Below, piece by piece: positions 24,412 to 32,700 of a stretch of 64,000 nucleotides of DNA (position 1 is its first letter; each line of letters begins with the position of its first letter). Origin of the DNA: Chitinophaga barathri. Its GTDB lineage: Bacteria > Bacteroidota > Bacteroidia > Chitinophagales > Chitinophagaceae. The stretch is taken from NCBI RefSeq assembly GCF_003807585.1, contig NZ_RMBX01000002.1, positions 310,001 to 374,000 on the forward strand. The letters are read 5' to 3'. A program made the translations under genes and the position numbers. The notes under the pieces are model-generated. The model was not told the origin of the DNA and made no database searches. It saw only the letters and a list, made by a program, of their open reading frames with translations.

Positions 24412-26721
24412 ATGACCATCAAAAAACTATTCCAACTTGCGGCGGGCTGCGCCATCCTCAGCTTTGCCTCCTGCTCCGATGGCGGCTCTTCCTCCACGGC
24501 GCCCAAGGCCAGCGTGAGCCTCATTCCCCTGCCCGCGCGCCTCACGGAAACACCGGATTCTTTTTTGCTTGACAAACAAACTGTGCTGGTGGCAGCTTCC
24601 GAGGCAGACAAACAGACGGCGGCACTTTTCAACGAATATTTTAAAAGCGTCAGCGGGTTTGAACTGAAAGTACAGGACAGCGCCGCGCACAACATGATCG
24701 TGTTTGCCAGCATGTCTGCCGCGGACAAAGGCTTGCCAGAAACTTACCGCCTCAAAGTAGACAAAGACCAGGTAACCATCCAGGGCGATGATGCGGCCGG
24801 CACTTTTTATGGTATGCAAACCCTCATCCAACTGCTGCCCCTGCAAAAGGCTTCCAGCTACTGGATTGCGGGCGTCGATATATTTGACCAGCCGCGCTTT
24901 TCCTACCGCGGCCTTCACCTGGACGTGGGCCGTCACTTCTTCCCCGTGGATTTTATCAAAAAATACATCGACCTGATGGCGATGCATAAAATGAATACTT
25001 TCCACTGGCATCTTACGGAAGACCAGGGCTGGCGTATCGAAATCAAAAAATACCCGCGCCTCCAGGAAGTGGCTTCCCGCAGGAAAGAGACCATGGAAGG
25101 ACATTACAACGATCAGAAATTTGACGGCAAACCCTACGGCGGTTTTTATACACAGGAGCAGATCAAGGATGTGGTCGCTTATGCAACGGCCCACCACGTA
25201 ACCGTGATACCAGAGATAGAACTGCCGGGCCACTCATTGGCCGCGCTCACTGCGTATCCTCACCTGGGCTGCACCGGCGGCCCTTACCAGGTAGGCACCA
25301 AATGGGGCGTGTACGATGACGTGTATTGCGCGGGCAATGATTCCGTGTTCACTTTTTTACAGGATGTGCTGGATGAAGTGATGATACTTTTCCCAAGCAA
25401 ATACATTCACATCGGCGGAGATGAAAGCCCGAAAGTACGTTGGGAGAAATGCCCCAAATGCCAGGCCCGTATGAAAACGGAAGGCCTCAAAGACGAACAC
25501 GCCTTACAAAGCTGGTTCATCCAGCGCATCGAAAAATACCTCAACAGCAAAGACCGCCAGATCATCGGCTGGGATGAGATACTGGAAGGCGGCCTCGCCC
25601 CGAATGCCACCGTGATGAGCTGGCGCGGCATAGAAGGCGGTATTGCGGCCGCCAAACAGCACCACGACGTGATCATGACACCGGGCGGTTATGTATACCT
25701 GGATCACTACCAGAGCCAGGGCAAAAACGAACCGATCGCTATCGGCGGGTTTACCCCCGTGAGCAAAGTATATTCCTATGAGCCGGTGCCCGAAGGACTG
25801 AGCGCCGAAGAAGCCCGTTACATCAAAGGCGCGCAGGGCAACGTCTGGACGGAATACATGAAAAACTCAGAGCACGTGGAATACATGGTATATCCCCGCG
25901 CCATCGCGCTGGCGGAAGTACTGTGGACGCCGAAAGAAAAAAAGAACTACGACGGCTTCCTGGAAAGACTGAAAACAGACCTCCCGCGCCTGGAAAAGAA
26001 AGGCGTGAACTACGCCAAACACGTGTTTGAAGTACGCGGCGAAATACAAAACGACAACAAAGGCGGCGTGCAGGTAAAGCTGGACAGCAAACTGGACGGC
26101 GGGAAGATCACCTATACTACGGACAGCAGCGCTCCCACGGCCCAATCCCCGGCCTATACTACTCCCATCCCGGTTACACAGACCGGCGTGGTAAGAGCGG
26201 CTGTATTCCAGGGAGACCAGCAGTATGGCAACGGTTTCCAGCAGGCATTTGTGTTTCATAAAGCAGTAGGTAAAATCGTTACCCTGGCCAAACCGCCGCA
26301 TCAGAACTATAATCCGGGCAGCCCGTTTGCCCTCGTGAATGGCATTGAAGGCGTCAAAGAATTTAACGACAACCAATGGACCGGCTACAGCGGCGGCACC
26401 ATGGAGGCGCTGATAGACCTCGGCGATTCCACGGAGATCAATGTGCTGGGGCTGAATACGCTGGGCAATAAAGACCAGTGGATCTATCCGCCCAAACAGG
26501 TTACGTTCTACCTCTCCAAAGATGGCAAACACTTCACTGAAGCAGGCCAGCAGAAAGAGATAGACGGCAAAGGCATCATCAGGGTGCGCGAGCGCCTGAA
26601 AGAAATGGTGAAAGCACGGTATGTGAAAGTGGTGGCGCAGGCGGTGAACAAGATTCCTGAAGGAGCACCCGGAGAAGGCAGCCCTGCCTGGCTGTTTGTG
26701 GACGAGATCATTGTGCAGTAA
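24412..26721 (+). CDS. GH20 beta-N-acetylhexosaminidase lipoprotein
   Basis: This 769-aa protein has a lipobox (SFASC, Cys ~22) and so is probably outer-membrane anchored. The GH20 N-terminal domain is ~35-155. The barrel begins at FSYRGLHLDVGRHFFPVDFI, and HIGGDESPKVRW contains the catalytic Asp-Glu pair (D337/E338) for the substrate-assisted mechanism. HWHLTEDQGWRIEIK and QGNVWTEY are also diagnostic. The tail repeats the architecture of the GH92 protein: an Ig-like chitobiase segment (ITYTTDSSAPT) and a discoidin-like domain ending FVDEIIVQ. It removes terminal beta-GlcNAc or GalNAc. It is the last gene of the GH92-GH20 pair, with a terminator after it. Confidence 0.95.
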   Translation: MTIKKLFQLAAGCAILSFASCSDGGSSSTAPKASVSLIPLPARLTETPDSFLLDKQTVLVAASEADKQTAALFNEYFKSVSGFELKVQDSAAHNMIVFASMSAADKGLPETYRLKVDKDQVTIQGDDAAGTFYGMQTLIQLLPLQKASSYWIAGVDIFDQPRFSYRGLHLDVGRHFFPVDFIKKYIDLMAMHKMNTFHWHLTEDQGWRIEIKKYPRLQEVASRRKETMEGHYNDQKFDGKPYGGFYTQEQIKDVVAYATAHHVTVIPEIELPGHSLAALTAYPHLGCTGGPYQVGTKWGVYDDVYCAGNDSVFTFLQDVLDEVMILFPSKYIHIGGDESPKVRWEKCPKCQARMKTEGLKDEHALQSWFIQRIEKYLNSKDRQIIGWDEILEGGLAPNATVMSWRGIEGGIAAAKQHHDVIMTPGGYVYLDHYQSQGKNEPIAIGGFTPVSKVYSYEPVPEGLSAEEARYIKGAQGNVWTEYMKNSEHVEYMVYPRAIALAEVLWTPKEKKNYDGFLERLKTDLPRLEKKGVNYAKHVFEVRGEIQNDNKGGVQVKLDSKLDGGKITYTTDSSAPTAQSPAYTTPIPVTQTGVVRAAVFQGDQQYGNGFQQAFVFHKAVGKIVTLAKPPHQNYNPGSPFALVNGIEGVKEFNDNQWTGYSGGTMEALIDLGDSTEINVLGLNTLGNKDQWIYPPKQVTFYLSKDGKHFTEAGQQKEIDGKGIIRVRERLKEMVKARYVKVVAQAVNKIPEGAPGEGSPAWLFVDEIIVQ

Positions 26722-26739
26722 AACATATTGTCAGAAATA

Positions 26740-26768
26740 AAAAAGCCGGGTCAATGATCCGGCTTTTT
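26740..26768 (+). terminator. Intrinsic terminator after the GH20 gene
   Basis: AAAAAGCCGG (26740-26749) pairs with CCGGCTTTTT (26759-26768). It is flanked by A and T runs, so it can serve both converging genes. A second hairpin, ACCGGTGC/GCACCGGT, lies at 26781-26802. Confidence 0.88.
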
Positions 26769-26860
26769 CTTTATGCAAAAACCGGTGCGCGAAAGCACCG
26801 GTGCAGTTAAACTTTGGACTATTCGTGACTCATACTTACGTCCCCGCTTCAAGGGGGGAG

Positions 26861-27271
26861 TTATTTTACGACCCAAAGCGTCCACTTTGCGTCAAACTTG
26901 TACCATTCTCCTTTGGGGCCTTTCCATTTCCATTCAGGCACTTCCATGAAATTTTTCCCCTCGTCGCTGGTGGACCACAGCTTCCCCTCTCCTATCTTCA
27001 GCTGCCGGCCATCTTTATCCAGCCACATCCCGTCCGTGATCTCCAGCCACTCTTTCCCGTCCGCGCTGGCCCATAGCCTGGCGTTTTTGTCGAGCTTGAA
27101 CCAGTTGATCTTATTGTCTACCAGCGCCAGCCATACCCCTGTCCTTGATTTCACCCAGTTCAGTTCCTGGTTGCGTTGCTGGGGCCTGGTAAAGGGTTCG
27201 GCGACAGTGGTTTTTATCCCGGCAGCCAGCAGAAGGCAGGCGGCCGAAACAGTCAGTAACAGTTTTTTCAT
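26861..27271 (-). CDS. Small secreted protein of unknown function
   Basis: This 136-aa protein has a signal peptide (MKKLLLTVSAACLLLAAGI) and a mature part rich in Trp, Lys and Asp, with a repeated short pattern: WLALVDNKINWFKLD, WASADGKEWLEITD, WSTSDEGKNFMEVP and WYKFDAKWTLWVV. Each looks like a beta-hairpin of roughly 25-30 residues, so the fold may be a small beta-propeller-like or repeat structure. No family was recognised. The ATG at 27269-27271 was chosen because it starts the signal peptide; the frame is open further upstream without a leader-like sequence. It converges on the GH20 gene and is divergent from nagB. Confidence 0.65.
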   Translation of the reverse strand: MKKLLLTVSAACLLLAAGIKTTVAEPFTRPQQRNQELNWVKSRTGVWLALVDNKINWFKLDKNARLWASADGKEWLEITDGMWLDKDGRQLKIGEGKLWSTSDEGKNFMEVPEWKWKGPKGEWYKFDAKWTLWVVK

Positions 27272-27480
27272 CCGGATGTTTTTGTGTAACAGATGCATAT
27301 AGATACGGTTGGTACAGGTATTTGGATTTTCAATGCTTCTCCGAAAATTATTACAATTTAATAGCATACAAGCGTCCAAAGGCCCTTTAAATTGTAAAAC
27401 CATAAATTTTTCGCAACAATCCCTGTATTTTATTTAATTTTCGGGCTCGTTTTTAAGATCGCATTTAAAAAACTTGAACA

Positions 27481-29406
27481 ATGACCATCAATCACCAGGA
27501 AATTGAGCTGATAGACAGTTTCGAACAGATTTCCGTGGACATCCACCCTACAGCCAAAGACGGCTCCAAAGCCGTGGCACAGGAAATTGCTACTCTGATC
27601 CGCGAAAAGCAGGCTGCCAAAGAACCTGCCGTACTGGGCCTCGCTACCGGCTCCACTCCAAAATACCTCTACGCAGAACTGGTACGCCTGCACAAGGAAG
27701 AGGGTTTAAGCTTTAAAAACGTAGTTACATTTAACCTTGACGAGTATTATCCTATTGAACCGGATGCTTTACAGAGCTACAACCGCTTCATGAAAGAACA
27801 CCTTTTTAACCACATCGACATCCCCGAAAGTAATTACCACGTGCCGGACGGCACCATACCCAAAGAACAGATCAAGGCGTATGCGGCCGCTTATGAACGT
27901 AAGATCGAGGAAGCCGGCGGTATCGATATCCAGATACTCGGCATTGGCAACAACGGCCACATCGGCTTCAACGAGCCCGGCGCCAATGTGAACTCCCACA
28001 CCCGCCTCGTAACGCTGGACAACAGCACCCGCCTGGCCAATGCATACGAGTTCTCCAACATGAGCCAGGTGCCCCGCCTCGCTGTTACCATGGGCATCGG
28101 CACCATCATGAAAGCCAAAAAAGTGATCCTGCTGGCCTGGGGCTCCCACAAAGCCAAGATCGTATGCCGCTCAGTAGAAGGCCACAGCACCGACCAGGTG
28201 CCCGCTTCCCTGCTCCAGCAGCATCCTAACTGCAAATTCGTGATAGACGAGCAGGCCGCAGCCGAACTTACCCGCAACAAAGAGCCATGGCTCACCGGTG
28301 ATTGCGAATGGACGCCCAAGCTCACCCGTAAAGCCGTGACCCATCTCGCGCTGAAGCTGGGCAAGCCCATCCTCATGCTTACGGACAAAGATTATAATAA
28401 CAACGGCCTGAACGACCTGATCGTACAATACGGCTCAGCATATGAGCTGAACATCAAGGAATTCAACGCCATCCGCGATACCATTACCGGCTGGCCCGGC
28501 GGCAAACCCGGCACACAGCTCCCCAATCACCCCGAACGTTCACAACCTGAACAAAAAAGGGCGCTGATCTTCTCCCCCCACCCGGACGATGATATCATCT
28601 CCATGGGCGGCACCTTCATCCGCCTGCACGAGCAGGGCCACGACGTACACGTAGCTTACCAGACCTCCGGCAACATCGCCGTAACGGATGAGTTCCTGCT
28701 GCGTTTCATCGACTTCGCCGTTGGTTTTGAAGGAATGTTCGACATCGACAGAAGCAAAAGCTCCCAGATCCTGGAAGACGCGAAAGCTTTTATCCAGATC
28801 AAAAAGCCCAGCCAGAAAGATACTCCCGAGATACGCGCTATCAAAGGCCTCATCCGCCGTTGTGAAGCCAAGGCAACCTGCCGTTACGTAGGTATTGGTG
28901 ATGAAAACGCGCACTTCCAGAACCTGCCTTTCTACGAAACAGGCCTGGTGGAAAAGAAACCGATGGGCCCCGAAGACGTTCAGCTCACCGTGGACCTGCT
29001 GCGCCAGCTGAAGCCCCAGCAGATCTACTGCGCGGGCGACCTCGCAGACCCGCATGGCACCCACAAAGTATGCCTGGACGTAATCTTTGCCGCACTGGAC
29101 ATCGTGAAGGACGAAGAGTGGGCCAAAGACTGCTGGGTATGGCTCTACAAAGGTGCATGGCAGGAATGGGACATCCACGAGATCGAAATGGCCGTGCCCA
29201 TGAGCCCCGATCAGGTAATGCAGAAACGCCTCGGCATCTTCATCCACCAGAGCCAGAAAGACGTGGTTCCCTTCCAGGGCACCGACGCACGCGAATTCTG
29301 GCAACGTGCCGAAGAAAGAAATGCAAACACGGCGGAACTGTTCGACCGTCTCGGCCTGCAGAAATACGCAGCCATGGAAGCATTTGTGCGTTATCACTTC
29401 AGATAA
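27481..29406 (+). CDS. nagB: Glucosamine-6-phosphate deaminase fused to a PIG-L/LmbE deacetylase domain
   Basis: This 641-aa cytoplasmic protein links amino-sugar catabolism to glycolysis (GlcN-6-P to fructose-6-P plus ammonia). The N-terminal deaminase (~20-290) has GLATGSTPKYLY, TFNLDEYYP (D87) and GIGNNGHIGFNEPG (154-167), with the Asn variant found in Gram-positive NagB enzymes. The C-terminal half (~355-641) is a PIG-L/LmbE domain: SPHPDDDIISMGG (365-377) and ADPHGTHKV supply the His/Asp metal site of N-acetylglucosamine deacetylases. The fusion could therefore deacetylate and then deaminate GlcNAc-6-P in one protein; that dual activity is an inference. No separate nagA is in the window. 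Confidence 0.93.
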   Translation: MTINHQEIELIDSFEQISVDIHPTAKDGSKAVAQEIATLIREKQAAKEPAVLGLATGSTPKYLYAELVRLHKEEGLSFKNVVTFNLDEYYPIEPDALQSYNRFMKEHLFNHIDIPESNYHVPDGTIPKEQIKAYAAAYERKIEEAGGIDIQILGIGNNGHIGFNEPGANVNSHTRLVTLDNSTRLANAYEFSNMSQVPRLAVTMGIGTIMKAKKVILLAWGSHKAKIVCRSVEGHSTDQVPASLLQQHPNCKFVIDEQAAAELTRNKEPWLTGDCEWTPKLTRKAVTHLALKLGKPILMLTDKDYNNNGLNDLIVQYGSAYELNIKEFNAIRDTITGWPGGKPGTQLPNHPERSQPEQKRALIFSPHPDDDIISMGGTFIRLHEQGHDVHVAYQTSGNIAVTDEFLLRFIDFAVGFEGMFDIDRSKSSQILEDAKAFIQIKKPSQKDTPEIRAIKGLIRRCEAKATCRYVGIGDENAHFQNLPFYETGLVEKKPMGPEDVQLTVDLLRQLKPQQIYCAGDLADPHGTHKVCLDVIFAALDIVKDEEWAKDCWVWLYKGAWQEWDIHEIEMAVPMSPDQVMQKRLGIFIHQSQKDVVPFQGTDAREFWQRAEERNANTAELFDRLGLQKYAAMEAFVRYHFR

Positions 29407-29435
29407 TCAGTCCACTTTAGAGATATGTTTGAGTA

Positions 29436-29464
29436 AGCCCGGGCGATTGTCCGGGCTTTTTTTG
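29436..29464 (+). terminator. Intrinsic terminator after nagB
   Basis: AGCCCGGGC pairs with GTCCGGGCT around a four-base loop and is followed by a T run. Confidence 0.9.
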
Positions 29465-29493
29465 GCCGGTATGGAAAAATGCACGTTTTTGTA

Positions 29494-29585
29494 TCCGGAT
29501 CAAGTCCACTCAACTCCGCCTCATCTCCGTTTATCCTATACCGATCCTTCGACTACCATTGTATTTCCCTCGTATCACCCTTGTA
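29494..29585 (+). repeat. 11-bp-periodic dispersed repeat, copy 2 (diverged)
   Basis: The segment reads as ATCAAGTCCA, CTCAACTCCGC, CTCATCTCCGT, TTATCCTATAC, CGATCCTTCGA, CTACCATTGTA, TTTCCCTCGTA and TCACCCTTGTA, in register with the copies at 10399-10520 and 60185-60319. Confidence 0.7.
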
Positions 29586-29650
29586 TTGACATTTTAGTAA
29601 ACACCCGTAAATATATTCCTGACAAATCATTCCATTCCTGTTTACATCAA

Positions 29651-29683
29651 AAAGGGAGGCCGCCCCAACATGAGACGGCCTCC
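29651..29683 (-). terminator. Terminator of the seven-gene T9SS/toxin unit
   Basis: On the minus strand GGAGGCCG (29676-29683) pairs with CGGCCTCC (29655-29662) and is followed by CTTTTT. It lies 33 bp after the SprB gene stop. Confidence 0.82.
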
Positions 29684-29715
29684 ACGGCTTACTGTATTTG
29701 TATCCCTATTACCTT

Positions 29716-32700
29716 TTAGAGTTTTAATATCCTGATCATCTTGTAATCGCTGCCGGCTTTCAGTGCAATGAGGTACATGCCCTGCGGCAGGTCGTATTCA
29801 TTGAACGGAATTTCGTAATCGGTGCCGCCGTTCGCTTTTTTCACGGATAGTATCTCGCCTTTCGTAAAACTGATCAGCTGCAATTCGATATCGGACTGGC
29901 GGGAGAGTTTGATAGCCGCGTTGAATGCCCCGCTGGTGGGGTTTGGCGTGGCGGTGAGGCTCACGATCAGCGGCGGGCGGTAGCCTAACAGGCTATCCGT
30001 ACCGCTGCGGACTTCTTTTTCCCGTATCGTGATCGTTTTTTCAATCACGTCCGTGCACCTGCCAAGGCCCGTAGTAAGGCGGATCGTATAAGTACCCGTT
30101 TGATCAAAGATGAGCTGGCGTACAGTGCCTTCGGCTGAAGTGCCCGCATCGCGTGCGCCTGCGGGGAGGGTCCAGGTGAAGTTGGCCGGCCTGGGTTTGG
30201 ATACGTCCACGATCACCGTGGTATCTCCTACCGTCCCGTAGGTGGACATCAGGAAGTCCGCTTTCAGCGCCGTCAGCGACGTTACCACACTGAAAGTATC
30301 TTTCGCCACGCAACCTGCCGGATTTGTAACCGTGACAGTGTAAATGCCGCCCTGGTCCAGCAATACCGATTGTTCCGTGCTGCTGAAACCGATCGCTTCC
30401 CAGCGGTAGGTACAGCCCGGATTCCCTGCGGTGACTGGCACTCCCTGGCCCACGCAGAGCACAGTATCTTCAAAGCCCACATGTACGCTGAGCACCGCCG
30501 GGCTTACCATACTGGTCTGGTCCCGGATGGTGCAGCCATTCGCGTCTTTTACAGTCACGGTGTATATGCTGGTGGATGTGGTGGCTATTTCATTGGAAGC
30601 GCCGAATGCCGCGCCGTTCCAGCTGTAAGTGTAAGGCGCCGCGCCACCGGTCACGCTGAGCGTGATCTTCCCGCTGGGATCATAGTGGCAAACCGGCTGG
30701 TACACTTGCTTGCTCATCTGCAATGCAGCCGGCTGTGTAAGCTGTACGGAAAGGTTTGCGGCGCAGGCTTTGGCATCTGTTACCCTGAAGGCGTATTCGC
30801 CTGCGGGAAGGTTGCTGAAGCTGCTGGTGGTGGCGGGCGGCAGGCTGTTCATCACAAAAGCGTAGTTGCCGTTTCCGCCGCTGGCGGTCAGGTTGATAAT
30901 GCCGGTGGAGTTCCCATTGCAGAGAATATCCGTTTTATTCGCGAGTTGTAATTGCAACGGTGTCGGCTGTGCGATCACGGCGGTTTGCTGCGCGGTACAG
31001 CCCTGCTGGTCTTTCACATACAAAGTATAAGTACCGGGCTGTAATGCTGTGAACTGCGGATTGCTGCGGTAATCCGTGCCGTTGGAAGAATACGTATACG
31101 GTGCGGTGCCTCCTGTTGCCGCCAGGTTGATGATGCCATTGGCAAGACCATTACAGGTCACATCGCTGGCGCTGGCAACGGCCAGTGTGAGCAATGCGGG
31201 CTGTGTGATGACAACCTGCAGGTTTGCACTGCAACCGTTTCCATCAGTTACAGTTACCTGCTGCGTACCGGCGGGTAAGCCTGTGAACTGGGCCGCCGTA
31301 GCGGGCGTGCCACTATTCAGCGAGAAACGGTATGCACCTGTGCCGCCCGCGGCCGTCACCCTGATTGCACCGTTGCTGTTACCAAAACAACTCACATCCG
31401 TTTTGCTCGCCAACGCAATGGTAAGCAGCGGCGGCTGTGTGATGGTTGTGCTTACCACTACCTGGCAACTGTATGGCACATCCCTTACCTGCACCTGGTA
31501 AGCGCCGGCGGGGAGATTATTAAAGATATTGGACGGCTGCCAGGTGGTGCCGTTCACGGAGTATTCGTAATTATTGTTTCCTCCCGATACATTCAGCACG
31601 GTAATGCCGCCGTTGCTGGCACCGAAACAGGTAGCAGCCCGCGCCTGTACGCCCGCCTGTAAGCTCACCGGGCCGTATGGCGAGATGGCGCGGGTAATAC
31701 CGCAGCCTTCCGCATCTTTGATGTACACAGCATAATTACCATTCAGCAGGTTGCCGAATGTATTATTGGCGGTGAAGCTGGTATTGTCCAGGCTGTATTG
31801 ATAAGGTGCCAGGCCGCCATTCACCGCGCTTACCGTGATGCTGCCCCTGTCTTCACAGGTAGCTGGATGTACGGCGGTGAGCGTGGCGGTTAAAGGTGAA
31901 TGCAGCTCCACGATCGGTACATTAAAGCTGGCTGTACAATTATTGGCGTCACGGACGATGACGGGATAATTGCCCGCTGGCAGGCTGGTGAAAGTGCCTA
32001 CCGTTTGGAACCCTCCGCCATTAAAACTATACCAGTAGCCTGCGGTACCGCCCCCGGCCTGTAATGTAAGGCTACCGTTAGAATCACCGGAGCAGACAAT
32101 ATCCTGTTTAGCCATTACCGTTATAGATATAGGCGCTGGCTCGGTAATCTGTTCATTAATGACGGCAGTACAGCCTTTGCTGTCCCGTACGGTCAGTGTA
32201 TAATTACCAGCCACCAGTGACGCAAACACAGGCTGTGCCTGGAAAACGCCCCCATTGACAGAATAAGTATAAGGCGCTGTGCCGCCGGTGGCCGCTACGG
32301 CGAGCGAGCCATCGTTGCCTGTATTACAGCTCACCGCCGTTTTATTCACCAACGACAGCTGTACTACAGCAGGCTCTCCTACCGTGAAGTTTTTATTGAG
32401 CGTGCAACCGTTTCCATCCTGTACGCTTACAAGATGATTGCCGGCTGATACCCCGGTTAGCAATGGCTGCGCCTGGAACGCTCCGCCATCAAGGCTATAC
32501 TGGTAACCATTCAGCCCGCCGGAAGCAGTGACCGTAATGGAACCTGTTGATGCACCATTACAAAGCGCGTCCTGCACCACAGCGGTGAAGTCCAGCTGAG
32601 CCGGCTGGCCGGTGGTTTGTGTTGCACCCGTTACGCAACCGTTCGCATCTTTTACGTATACGGTGTAAGTGCCCGCGGTGTAACCGCTAAAAGTATTTGA

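Larger units (their letters stand above)
29407..29715. other. Convergent intergenic region between nagB and the SprB-repeat gene
   Basis: The 309 bp consist of the nagB terminator, a diverged copy of the 11-bp-periodic repeat and the terminator of the seven-gene minus-strand unit. No gene is seen. Confidence 0.75.
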
